The translations under genes were made by a program, and so were the position numbers. A stretch of DNA of 64,000 bases, from contig SCFE01000057.1 of the NCBI GenBank assembly GCA_004352715.1, positions 1,632,957-1,696,956 of the forward strand, in the 5' to 3' direction. Within the stretch, counting starts at the first letter, position 1. Each line of letters opens with the position of its first letter. Under the pieces are notes generated by a model. That model had not been told where the DNA came from. It did no database searches and worked only from the letters and a program-made list of their open reading frames with translations. Origin of the DNA: Hofstenia miamia. Taxonomy: Eukaryota; Xenacoelomorpha; Acoela. Below are positions 22,838-34,949 of this stretch, piece by piece.

Positions 22838-25800
22838 GTGGTCAATATGGAGACAATTGTTACGTTTAATGTCAATGGTTTAAACTCTCTGAATAAACTT
22901 AATACTATACTTAATACCTTTAAGCTACATAATGTTGAGATTGCCTTTTTACAGGAAACGAAACTTGAGTCCCTCTCCGACGACAGCTGTGCTCTGTTCA
23001 AACACCATAACTATAATACCACTTTTCAACCTAGGGCAGGTCACTCGAAGGGTGGCCTGTTAACCCTTATATCCAGCTCTCTGGAAATAGAAGCTGTCCG
23101 CTCGGACAACAACTATCAAGTTCTTAGGGACCACGACAATAATATATATATAAACTACTATTTTAGTAGGCTAGAATACAAGGAAACCATTAGCAATATT
23201 AGCGACTTAATCACTAGATATCATCCACGGTCTGTCATCATGGGGGGAGACTCAAATTTCCATTACCTCCTCAGTGATACTGTCAATTCAACCACGTTGA
23301 GTAATATAACAGTCTCGCGTTGGAACCATTTTAAGAAATCTTTGCTCAACCCTTTTGCGCTAGTCGATTCGGCTCATAAGTGTCATAACCCCTCTTTTAC
23401 TTTTACAAGTAACACTTACCAGTCCCGTATTGACCACTGTTTTGTAACCAGTAATGTGCAGCTCGTCACCAGTGAGGTCCTTGACCTGGACATTTCCGAT
23501 CACAGGCCATTGGTCACTAAGATCAAACTGTCGGAGCCACCTGGTCCCGGCATCTGGCGTCTAAGCTCGAACACCCTAGACTCCTGCAATACGGAAATAA
23601 CACACATACTTTTGAATAACTTTGAACACTAACATAGATACCATACAGCAGGATTGGACCCATACTAAGGAACTAATACGTAGTATACTAATTCACAAGC
23701 AGAGCTTGCTAGCCACCGACCGCCGTAGGACCCTTAATAAATTACTTAACTACTTAAAACTGATACGAGATAATCCGCAAATTGAGTTTTATCATTCTAT
23801 AGAGGCGACCATCACCTCACAAATCAATGCTGAATACCAGCGTTTAGCTGACATTCAGTTTGAATACATTAAGAATATAAATTATGAGATCAATGAGGGC
23901 AACCCCCACCTAATTAAAAGCTTTGTTAAGAATCGCTTAGCAAAAACCAACATAACTTGTCTTATAAGACAGAAGACAAATTAAGAATTTCACACGATCA
24001 CTTCGCCCATACATTTGCCCATGAGCAAACCCGCCCAGTTTCGAGCTTAGACGCCACTGCTATTAGCCAAGATTTCTCTCTTCTTAACCAGCCTCTGGGG
24101 GAGGGAGACATACTTGATGCGATCTCCAACTTGAAGAGTTCTCCAGGATTGGACGGGATTAATTCCAATTTTTACAAGCGTTTTAGTCGCCTCCTTGTCA
24201 AACCGCTTCTACTTTTAGTTAATAGTGTACTTACTAAGGGCCTTATTCATAATAATATTTCAGATGCTATTATTAAGCTTATCCCTAAACAGGGAAAAGA
24301 TTTAACTGATATCTCCTCCTGGAGACCTATCTCCATGCTCAATATGGACCTGAAGATCATTTCTTACGTCGTCAGTCATAGAATTTCCAGGGTGATACAC
24401 AGATACATTCACCCGGAACAAACCGGTTTCATTAAAGGGCGCAAAGGATACTTTAATATTCAAACTGTTAGAGATATAATAGAAATGTTTAAGTTCAATA
24501 AGCAAGATATCAGTATCATTTAGCTTGATTTAATGAAGGCCTACGATCGCCTTAGTCACCAATACCTGTTCAAGGTACTGGAAACAATGAACTTCCCGCC
24601 TCTTATAATAAAATTAATTAGGGCTCTTTATAATAACAATAGATCATACGTTTTAATTAATGGGTACATGACTAACGCCATTCACTTAGGGCAGGGTGTA
24701 CGGCAGGGGTGCCCCTTGTCGTGCTTCCTGTTCAACTTGGCGATTGAACCTCTTCTTAGGGAAATACGCAATAATAATAACATAAAAGGCTTACGCCTCC
24801 AATTAGGGACTCGTTCGTATCTGTGTAAAACCCTGGCTTTTGCTGACGACGTCACACTCATGGTCACCACTCAGGAAAGTATTGAGCATGTGCTTTCAAC
24901 CTTAGATAGGTATAGGGCCGTCTCTAATGAGAAAATTAATATTTCGAAATCCTACTTTACTGGAGTTAATCGTGCCCAATGGTGGAGAACTCCTTTTGTT
25001 GGTAACCATCAGTATGTCGACATTCTCGGTGTCCGCCTGAACACGAATAATAATAATTCAATTGACTATGTTAGGTTCCTGTCAGATAACGCACAGTGCC
25101 TTGGCTTTGTCGGAAGTCGCAAGATCTCCCTCTATGGCAAGGCTAGGGCACTCAATGCGTTAATTGTTAGCAAATTACGCCACGTGCTTAGGCACTACAC
25201 TCTCTCGCCCCATAGACCCCTACAAGCTGTGCTTAACAAAGCGACCTGGGCAAACACCATCCTCCGGCCCACGCAACTATTGTTCAAGGATTTCCAGGAA
25301 GGGGGGATTCGTCTCCCCAACCTGGAGGCCATACAGTTTTGGTCGCAGACGCGTCTGCTGAGCGAAATCGCCGACCTTGAGGAGCCTCATCCGGTGAAGC
25401 TCTCCTCCAGCCGTATACTTCTTCATACTAATAAGCACTCGACAATAGAAAGCTTGCTTTCTGACATTTATATACCGTATTTCCTTAGGGACTTTTCCCC
25501 CTTCTATGCCCGCCTGCTGCGCAAGCTCAAGGATACTCAGTTCCAAATAAGCCCCATACATACAAACGACAATATAAGGCCACGACTTGCATTGCGTCCG
25601 CGCAACTACCTTAATCAACCAATAATTTACGACAAGTCCAACCCAAATGCTAATTTTATTGCCAATTTTATCATACAAAAGCAAGGTCGTATCCTACAAT
25701 TGCAACCCTCAGTTAAGTCTCCTCAGATCGCCCATGTTTTAATAAATGATAAGTCTAAATGCTTTGAAAATTCAAGTAGGTACTGGGATACTCCCATACC

Positions 25801-26060
25801 TCATTTAATCAATACAATTCTTTTAGCCAAGTCCGCCGTATGTGTCCCGTACTACAAGACCCTCATATATAAAATACTAACTAACCGCCTACTCCACCGT
25901 GAACCTTCTATAATTCAGGCTGCATAGACTAACCCCTATGCAGACTATGCAATTCTTTTAATGAAAATCCTAAACATCTCATCTTTGAATGTCCCGTCCG
26001 TTTGCCCCATAAGCCCATATGTTCAATAGCTTTCGCGACGCCAATAAGCTCAATATATTA
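22838..26060 (+). pseudogene. LINE ORF2: AP endonuclease and reverse transcriptase, lightly damaged
   Basis: The endonuclease part (22838-23632) has VTFNVNGLNS, FLQETKLE, GGDSNFH, SRIDHCF and SDHRPL, all expected catalytic blocks. The RT part has LIPKQGKD, SWRPISMLNMDLK, TGFIKGR, LDLMKAYDR, GVRQGCPLS and FADDVTLMV, so the RT Asp pair is intact. The frame changes near 23625 and returns near 23960, a TAG stop lies at 24521-24523, and another frame change near 25925 precedes the C-terminal zinc motif CRLCNSFNENPKHLIFEC. Four lesions in about 3.2 kb mean a fairly recent but inactive copy. WRPISMLN wording and the C-terminal CCHC favour the L1/Tx1 group. Confidence 0.85.
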
Positions 26061-26353
26061 CAAGTTATTACTTACTGTATAGAATCAATCGCATCTCCAA
26101 AGGGTTCATAGGCCCGGGATGGGACCTACCTCACTAAGTTGTACTAGTGTATATTTATTGTTGTAAACTTCTACAAACCGATTTGTGTGTGTTAGTTTCA
26201 ACTTGTAAATTTCATTTATGTTTTTGTAATTATGTTTTTGCTTGAATAAAGCCGGTATTACTCGTGGCATGCGAGTCACTGACATAAACATGTGTCAAGA
26301 ATGGAGGCAATGGTAACGTCATCAGAACCGAGCACAATTAACTCTTAAATGCT

Positions 26354-28100
26354 ATGAAAAAGACACCTTTAAATGTTTGTGCTTCTAAATGCTATTTAAA
26401 TCCAGAAAAATACACACAGGAGAGGTCATGGACGGACTTCTTAAACATACCATATGAAAATCGATTTTGGTGTCAATGTTTAGTAATGTACATAAATTGT
26501 TATTTATTTAGTAAATGCAATAACCACAAAATGAAAAAAATTCAACCATCGAAGATTGAAGAAATTTTAGCATATTATTCAAATGTTAATGTTGAATCTT
26601 CTATTTATCTTGCTATTGCAAATCTATTAAATACTTTGCCATATGCATATACTCTAAATTTAAAAAAATCTCAAGATATTTGTGTGCAATTAATGGGATC
26701 CAACTTAGAAAATGTAAATTAATTTACGCCTATAATAATGAAATAACCTCTTCCGATCGAAATAGCTTACACATTAGAAGTGCCATTGAAGTAAATTCGC
26801 ATAGATACCTTTTGGTTGGAATTGATGTAGATTCGATAATGTTATGCGTCAGTTGCATAAATCAGAAAGCCCAGAGCAAATAAATTAGTGGCGCAGTGAA
26901 AATCCATCTATTCGATGCAAGACGACATTTTTAGTATGTGTGGAAATTAATGATAGATTACAATCAAATTATTAATGACTACATGTCATTTATTGGAGGA
27001 CAATGCAAAATATCATGTGCAAAGCATCAAACTCTTGTTACCCATGAATTGGTATTAGTATATACCATACACCACTTAAAATTTAAAAATAATATAAAAT
27101 CATCGCCATCTTTGAAATATAGACGTTTTCTTGACAATTTAGTTTCATATAGAAAAGGCAAATCTACTTCGCAAATGTATCCTGAAGGAATGCTTTTTCC
27201 ATATATATTTTGGAATTCTCAAGATGACGGAGCAATCCCCAAAAGCTTTGGCAAAAGAGAAGCGATAATAGAAAGATTAAATATCCAGGCCTAGAAGATC
27301 ACTTTAAAAATAGACTATCAAATGCAGAATTATTAACTTCAAGTGATCCACAATATTTGCAATTTCCATTTGATAACTTATTTAATGTTCACTTAGTTAA
27401 AAATCATTCGAGTGTAGCATCGACTAGAGGCTTTGATCAAGTAACACAGGAAATTAATACAATTCCAATAGATGCAGAAAGAACAAAATTGCCATTTGAA
27501 CTTGAAGACTCGCGAAGATGCGTAATTGAGCTATCTCAACTTATTGCAGAAAAAGTCGTGTAATAGAATACATGATTATTATAGAGAGGAAAAAATGCTT
27601 GTGCAATCAACAATTGTTGAATTTACATTAGCTTGGGAAAGAGCGTCTCGTCTACTAAGGGAATACATTGGGGATTGATGGTGAAGGTGGTTTAATTTTA
27701 TTATCCATTGGCCAACACGTCACTGAATTGGATATTTTTCAAGATGTTTCAATGTCATTAGCATTTCATGAATCAGGTCTAATAAACAATAATAATTTAG
27801 AAACGAGTGTATATGATTTATTACGGTGATACATTCTAGATCAGCTACTATACATTCCAGGCGGCACAAAGGACTTTGACAAACGTAAAAAATGCTTTTT
27901 CTATTTTTTGGAGTGTTATAATTGACAATGAAGTAAGCTACAATGAAACACCATTAGTTCTTTTGTGTTCTCGAAGAACTTTGGTTGAAGCATTAACTTC
28001 TAAAAATGATATTTTAGATTTTCCTAGCAAAAATTCTATCATGTCAGACTTGGTACACGCTTGGATTCCACATATTACGAAAATACCAAATCAAACATGA
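26354..28100 (+). pseudogene. Helitron-like Rep-region relic
   Basis: A cluster of open stretches in several plus frames separated by stops. The clearest block, at 26938-27294, reads SLKYRRFLDNLVSYRKGKS and MYPEGMLFPYIFW, then in another frame near 27295-27440 LTSSDPQYLQFPFDNLFN and VASTRGF. This wording resembles the region N-terminal to the Rep domain in invertebrate Helitron proteins (EGMLFPSIFW, TSTDP...). I see no HUH motif or helicase block, so this is a partial, old copy. The flanking ORFs at 26354-26722 and 27876-28100 are unassigned and may belong to the same element. Assignment rests on remembered family wording only. Confidence 0.45.
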
Positions 28101-28354
28101 TTTATTTATGGAGAAACAAGCATTAAGCTTATTAGTAGGAGTTATAAATAATTTCAAGTCGGCTACTTCTTCATTTGTTCAAAGAATTTTGTAACATAAT
28201 TCAAATCATGTGTGGTCAAGTTGAGAAAAATAGAGGAAGAACTAAGACTGAATTTTGAAATAAATATTAATTGCACAACACATGATTATGATTAGTTAAT
28301 TATTTGTAAATTTATAAGCAGTAATTTTTCTATTAATTAATTGGCAGTACAAAT

Positions 28355-29300
28355 GTATATTTGACAATGGGTAAAAAGGCAAAGTCGCAAAAAGCTAATT
28401 AATGCTGACGTGTGCAAAGCGGCAGACGAAAAAAGATCAAGAATTAGTAAATTGTCAACAACTCAGTATTAACAGGTACTAGCCAAATATTTGATTGTTT
28501 AAACAATTTCTAGTATAAAAACGGTGCAATATGATATTTTGTTGATGGCCGAAATTTATCGGATTTACTTTGTTTTCTTTTTGTCAGGTTTATTTATTAA
28601 TTAAATGGAAAGCTAAACGTTCGAGCACTAGGGTATTCAAGGCGGTGGTCCACGACTTCGTTTAAAGGGAGATAATTTGTAACGGCTTAGCACTTAGCAA
28701 CTACACATTATTGCCATTCCAACAGCTGTGTGATCTGCACTTAACAATGATAATTTGCTAGTGCCATTCCCATGGCTGTGCAGCTGGTAGCCGTTGGTCT
28801 ACCCGATGTGCTCATAGGTTATGTGTAAGGATAGGGATTTTTCTTTGTTATAGCTTTCCTATCATTCATTGTTCATTTTATTACATTATTATGTTTACAT
28901 TAGCCCTCGTAGGAGAATTCACATTTTGTTTGCATTGGAAGTTTATCAATGTTCTTACATCATATTTAACTCATAGTCGACCTAATGACCTAATTCCTAG
29001 TTTTATGCTGACCGCATTGATTGTTCACATGTACAATAGGTTGTTAGCATGTAAATATTTATATGTAGGGTTATTACATGTAAGGCACAATAACAAGCTA
29101 ATGCATTCAGTTTGCAAGTTTCCTTTACATTACAACATCATTAATAACAAGAGCAATCAATGTATTAAATTAGTAGGTTATCCACACACTGTCACTATTG
29201 CATCATCACACATTATTTCATGCACTGAGTCATTGGTGTGGCGATTGGTGTTTCTTTCGATGTTAAAGTGTTCGTTGGAATTAATAGTTACATCATAGTT
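28355..29300 (+). repeat. Interspersed LTR-like repeat, copy 1 (other copy 54925-55951, inverted)
   Basis: Shares many blocks with the reverse complement of 54925-55951: TATTAACAGGTACTAG, ATGGAAAGCTAAAC, and a region where both give a chance ORF containing YVGLLHVR. It lies just upstream of the older Gypsy copy and could be its 5' LTR, but I cannot fix TG...CA ends. The ORF at 28891-29298 is best read as a by-product of the repeat, not a gene. Confidence 0.6.
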
Positions 29301-29889
29301 CTTCAATTCCTCTTTGTGCTTTGCCTCCGGTCGGGTGTTTGACCCTGTACTTTGTACCAGCCATCTCTTGTCTTGAACCTAAATTACTGTTGTTACTTCT
29401 AGTGTCAATTATAGTTGTTGCTTAGATATTAGTCTAATTGTTAAGTCACCACAAGTAAGAATGAAAGAATAGAGATGGAATTTGGAATCTGTCACCTACC
29501 TTACTAGGAAAAGATAGGAAGTAGTCAAAGCAGCTCCTAAATTACATTCAGACTTGCTAGTTGAAAGGTTGTCAAGATTCTACATGGGCAAGTCAAATGA
29601 GGCAATACAAATTCATATAAATATAATGTACAATTGAAATTTACTAAATTCAAAATACTCATGATGAAAATGTTTGTTATGCATTGATTGATGCCACATT
29701 ACACATTAAATTTTCATATTAGATATGACAAATCAGGCATTGCCCTACAAATTAATCCTCATAAAAAACTTCTTTGAGAAGTACCAATGCATCATCAATT
29801 GCATGTATAAAACCTTAACAATAGATCTTAAAAATAAAGATGTTACCACTCACCTCCTAACAATTGATTAACAATCCATCATTCTTTGA
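29301..29889. other. Between LTR-like repeat and old Gypsy copy
   Basis: About 590 bp of AT-rich sequence where the leader or gag of the older Gypsy element would be expected. I see no intact motif. Confidence 0.4.
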
Positions 29890-32800
29890 CCATCAGAACC
29901 AATAACCATTGAACCCTTCAGCTGGTGTTTCATCACACTTATCACTGATGAACCACTTACTACTGATATTGTAATTAATGAACAACACAGCTTTTATACT
30001 AAAAAATTTACCATTCTAGCATTAATCCTCTAGTGTAGAAAAAACACCATCACCACAGCTGTGCTAAATAAAAGTAAGAAACTAATAAAAATATCACCAA
30101 AAGACAAAAATATACGCAACACAAGTGGTTACCAAAAAACCTAAACCAATACTCTTATTAGATATTATCAACAATCCACCACAAGCCAAACAATACCAAA
30201 AGCATACAAAACCTGCTATCCTCACACCTCACCTTACTGAAAGCAAGATAGAAGCATTAAATGCCATCTTACAAAATCACCAATTGGTCTTTAATTTCAA
30301 CACCATTAGTGTACAGAAAGCAATTGGTGAAGATCACTGCATTGATAGCATAAACAACATAACAATTTGACAACCAGTTTGCCCAGTGCCAGAGCATCTT
30401 AAACACAAATATTTGAAAATAATCACTGAGCTACTAAACAATGGAATTATTTAGCCATAAAAAAGCCCATATACTCACAGTCTTCACTAGGCAAAATGAC
30501 AAATACAGATTATGTATAGATTTTAGGAATTTAAACAATGTCACAAAAAAGAATGCCTACCCTCTTCCTTGCATTGAACAAATACTATATGCATCCAAGC
30601 TCATTGGCAGGTGTGAATGTATAATATTGTAGAGTCACTTGGGGCCTCTTTTATTTTTATTTTCAATTTACAGGCACTCTCAAATTAATTCAGTGCTATT
30701 CTGTTAATTAATTGTTAATTTTGTGATTATTTTGAACCTAAGTTTTGAACTTCATGATTGTCCCCTCAGAGCTTTTGTATTATGTGTAATTGCTCAGTTA
30801 ATCTGTGAGGGAAACTAACTTTTGTAAAGAATGGTAAATATTTACCTACTTTTTGTATAAATAGGGCATATGAATGTAAGGATGGATTCTAAAGGCTTGG
30901 CTTCAGTGTGATGCCATGTGAATTGGTCACTACTTTAACTGTCTTGGAATTACTTTTTTCTACAATGAAATTGGCAAATTACCAATCTTCATTTGTTTTG
31001 TTAGAGCATGGGATGCCCTCAGCAATGGTAATCTTCTGCAACCTTTGTACCACTTGAGCTGCTAGAAGCACCCTGTGATTCTACAATATTTACATAGTGT
31101 AAACAGCCTTCATAACACCCTATGGTCTCTTTGAGTGGCTCTATATGGCCTTTGAGCTATGTAATGAAAAGCCACCTTTCAAAATACATTGCAAGGGTAC
31201 TACAAAATGACAATAATCAATTAGATGAAGGCATCACTGCCTATACTGATGACATATTGATAACATCAAGAACAATTCCCAAGCACCTACAAAAACTTGA
31301 CCAAATTTTAAGCCTACTTAAAACAGCTGGACTAAAAGTCAATGCACCAAGTGCAAAATATTACAAACATCAGCAATATTTCTTGGTAGACAAATACAAA
31401 AAGGCAAAATTACTTTAAAGGAGGATGCTCACTACATAATTAAAAACATTACACAGCCTAACAATAAAAAGATGTTCAATGTATCCCAGGCTTTTTCAAC
31501 TACTACCAAACATTCATCCCAAATATTGCAGAAAAATCAATCCACATGTCAACTTACTAAATGCCAAGATACCATTTTCATGAACATAGGATCATCAAAA
31601 AAGTTAAACAAATGAAAACTAGAGCTACAATGCTTACATAGGTTTAATACACCTGATTTCTCCAAAGAATTCATCCTCAACTGTAACAACAATTCAGTTG
31701 CCATAGATGCAACACTAAGTCAAATCATCAATAGCAAGTATGCCCCACACAATTCTTCAGCAGGAAACTCTGTCCTGCAGAATTTAATTATGGTTCAACA
31801 AAAGTGGAGATGCTCACACTTATTGAAAGTTTGAAAAAATTTTGATACTCCCTTGTAGGACAGCCCCACTTTACAGTCCAAACAGATAATTCTGGCAAGA
31901 GCTGGCTTAAAAAATTCTCAGGGGACAGATTAAACATCACTGCTAGATGGATTGAATAATTAACCAATCTCAACTCCATCATTCACTAAAGGGAAAACAG
32001 AATACCAATGCTGACCTATTGACAGCATTACCACAATACCATGACAATATTGTGAAACCTACTCAGGAGTAAGTTCCTTTTCTTCATCTTGCAATCAGCT
32101 TACAGCAAGTTACCAGGAAACTAACAATGATCAGCAAAACCTCCCACTGCTACCAGTGTACTTAAAAGAAGAAATCACGGACCAAGACATACAACTACAA
32201 CAAATCATTAATAAAATCAAAGATCCACAAACTCAATTAAACAATGTATCATCCAAATATGATAATACTATCAATGGGCATTAATGAACAATGGCCTTCT
32301 CTTTGTCTTGGACAAACATCATAACCACATCACCCTACCAGATTATTACAAACACGATATAGCTTGGAAATTCCATAAACAGGGGCATAACAGCATCATG
32401 CAAACAGAGTGTACATTGAATACACAATTCATTTGCATAGGAATTGACTCAATTATCTCCAATTTCATTGATAAATGCACAATATGTATTCTAAAAAATA
32501 CTACACTGCTTCCCTAACAGCATGCCAAACTTCAAAAGATCACCTAATCTGGTTCTAATGATGTTGTCCATATCAAGATAGAACACCTATCCAAGGATGA
32601 TGAAGACTACCAATATGTTCTAGAATTGTAGACAACTTTACCAAGTACACACAAATGGTCCCCATCACTGACCAAACAGTGTGAACAGTTGCCACAGCTA
32701 TACTCAATACATGGATCCTCTGCTTCTGCCCAATGACAACAGCACAGAATTCAAGGGCTCCCTAACACAAGAATTGCTCAAACAACTTAAATACTACATG

Positions 32801-33560
32801 AACATGCTGCTCCCTACCACCAAAAAAAGCAATGGTATTGTTGAAAGAATTGAAAAAACACTCATTGAGTTAATATGCATCACAATAATGTGCATTGGAA
32901 GGAAATACTGGTGATACTTACTCCCCCCCCAATTGAGTAATTCTATAATACTTCAGTCCATTTGATAATGGACCTCACACCATTTAATGCAACATATGTC
33001 CATGAAGCATCAACACCATTAACAATGATGTACAAATGCTACAAACCCATTGACAACAATGAATATCTTAAAGACCTCATCACAGAACTACAAGAAATAC
33101 ATGAAATAATCTGTACATTTTACAAGAAAAGCTATGTATGCCAAAGCCATAACTGCAATAAAACATTATATGGAGAGCCACACCAGATAGGCAACAAAGT
33201 CTACTCTTTCACATCAGTGCAAACATCTGACAATAATCAAACACTCAAACTGCAACATGCTGGTCAGGTCCACATACTATAACCAAGGTGTTACCACACA
33301 ATAACTATCTTAATAATGAGACAACACACAACTTCCAACCCTTAAGAAGAGCAATAAAGGATATTAAACACACCACAATTAATAACAAAAAAAATTGAAA
33401 TTGTCACCAATAACAATGACACATATACCACAATGCCTGAGCTAGATGACATCCATGAGGACTTGTTTGACAGGCCCCTGAGACACACCAATGCTTGTAT
33501 ACCACAAACCCAAGCCTTCCCTAATTGTAAAGCACATACAAAAACACAATAAATCCAACC
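29890..33560 (+). pseudogene. Old Gypsy-type pol relic, split by a solo LTR
   Basis: Fragments in all plus frames follow the pol order of the 42-51 kb element: a pre-RT segment (30125-30370), RT with YRLCIDFRNLNNVT (about 30500), then after the inserted LTR (30628-31085) PYGL and AYTDDILI (about 31230), RNase H remains (31650-31990, including TDNS), integrase VDNFTKY (about 32625), FTKY-to-IVERIEKTL with the third acidic residue (about 32840), and an LYGEPHQIGNKV tail (about 33175). Many stops and shifts make it clearly dead. The RT Asp pair is retained here, unlike the later copy. Confidence 0.8.
30628..31085 (+). mobile_element. Solo LTR (TGTAGA family), short form, ATAT target duplication
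   Basis: Starts TGTAGAGTCACTTGGGGCCT and ends TGTGATTCTACA, with ATAT immediately before and after, the 4 bp duplication of an LTR insertion. It interrupts the RT reading of the old Gypsy copy. At 458 bp it is about half the length of the other family members and lacks their middle part, including the block AATTTGGGCTGCCACC. Confidence 0.85.
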
Positions 33561-34547
33561 AATTAGGATCTTAACCTCATGTATCTGTTTAGCTCTGATC
33601 ACAATGAAGAGAACAACCCTCCAACAATCTGGTAGTCACAATAACCCTCATCATTTCAGCCACCAGCATTGAGTTAAAAAATCACACTAAACTAGGTTGC
33701 CACCCTCACATCCAATGTACAGGTTGGATGCCAGTAGAAACTACCCTCCTAGTTTAGGAGCAGTGGCCTACTTGCACATGATTAACATACTAATCTGAAA
33801 TACAGAAAAGATGGGAACACCAGGATACCCATTTAAATTATTGAGCAATTAACACGCTCACCACAACAATTGTAAATCAATGAAGATAACATACTGTCCA
33901 CAAACATACTCCTAATGCAGCAACATCAACATAATATTGGGCAAAACAATGTTAAATAGCTAGGAGTTGATATCACACCATGCAATCCAGAATGGATCAG
34001 AACTGATGCAGCAACATATTTGATGCATGAAACAAAAGCAGTCCCAGTAGATTCAAAAATAGTCAACCACCAATTCATACTTTGCAATGAAACAGACAGT
34101 ATATCATACATGAAATTATGCTTTACTGAAGCCTGGTCTGAACTGAAAATCTCACTCCTACTTGAGGCTCACTCTCAAATAGCCATGGAAGTGGATTGCG
34201 CCTCAGCATCTGAGACAAACATAGAACAATTTTGTACTGGCTATTGCTCAGACTCCCCATAGATTCACATAGGTTGCATACAGGTGAACTAATCCATTTC
34301 CACTCCTACCAGTGATATCCCAATGGAATCTGGAAATCACTACTGTATACCAAGTCCACAAGTACACACCATGGTCATCCAGCCAGCATGGTGTTTGAAA
34401 CATAGGAAAACATGTTGAGTGCACATCCTCATAAAAAATTACCAATACATCAACTGACTTTGCAACTGCTTTAAAACACAAAATCTCAACACATTCAAGC
34501 AAAGTTGTCAAAAGCTAATATGAGAAGACAACATTTCCAGCCTATAG
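33561..34547. other. Decayed 3' part of the old Gypsy copy, unassigned
   Basis: Holds short open stretches (for example 34020-34262) but no motif I recognise. By position it should cover the end of pol and whatever followed it. Composition is like the neighbouring element. Confidence 0.4.
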
Positions 34548-34949
34548 TGTAGAATCATGGGGGAGTTCAGCCACTCTAGTGGTACTAGGGAACTCAATGG
34601 TTTCAACAGAAGGTTTCAAAGGCTACCATCACAGTAAGTGACCCACATTCTAATAGAACAATAAAGATATCAGTAATTTGCCATCATAACAAAGTACAAG
34701 AAAGATCCACCAAGATTTCACTTCCAATTATAACCAACTTGCATAGCATCACACTGAAGCAGTATCCACAAAGAGAATTCCAAACTTGCCAAGGTGCTAA
34801 CTTACATGTTGTTAATTTCTAGCTAAATAAAACAGATCTCATTTGTTCTTATCTCAGCTTATGTAATGACAAATAAAAGCATGTAGTTGTCATGCATTCA
34901 CATTAACCAATGGTTTATTATAATCACAGTGCATAATTATAATGTGTAT
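34548..34949 (-). mobile_element. Partial LTR (TGTAGA family), minus strand
   Basis: Begins TGTAGAATCATGGGGGAGTT, the inverse of the family 3' end, and continues with blocks shared with the copies at 40264 and 58070 (CATCACACTGAAGC, CCAAGGTGCTAA, CTCAGCTTATGTAA, ATGCATTCA). It stops where the long-TIR element begins at 34950. A short stretch after 36457 (ACATAACATAATTTGG) may be its continuation, which would mean the TIR element inserted into this LTR. Confidence 0.75.

Larger units (their letters stand above)
21960..26290 (+). mobile_element. L1/Tx1-like non-LTR retrotransposon
   Basis: Composition changes sharply to more GC-rich at about 21960 and back after about 26290. The order is a 5' leader, a proline-rich ORF1 (22337-22720, with a 49-base N gap), ORF2 with endonuclease and RT (from 22838), a C-terminal CCHC motif and a 3' tail with AATAAA near 26246. 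No poly-A tail or target duplication is clear, so ends are approximate. It lies in or beside the 5' part of the DD3-3 gene, in the opposite orientation. Confidence 0.8.

Noticed and set aside
28891-29298. 135-codon plus ORF as a gene
   Set aside because: It lies in an interspersed repeat whose inverted copy (55034-55648) gives a different-length ORF sharing only the repeat-encoded part; no family motif.
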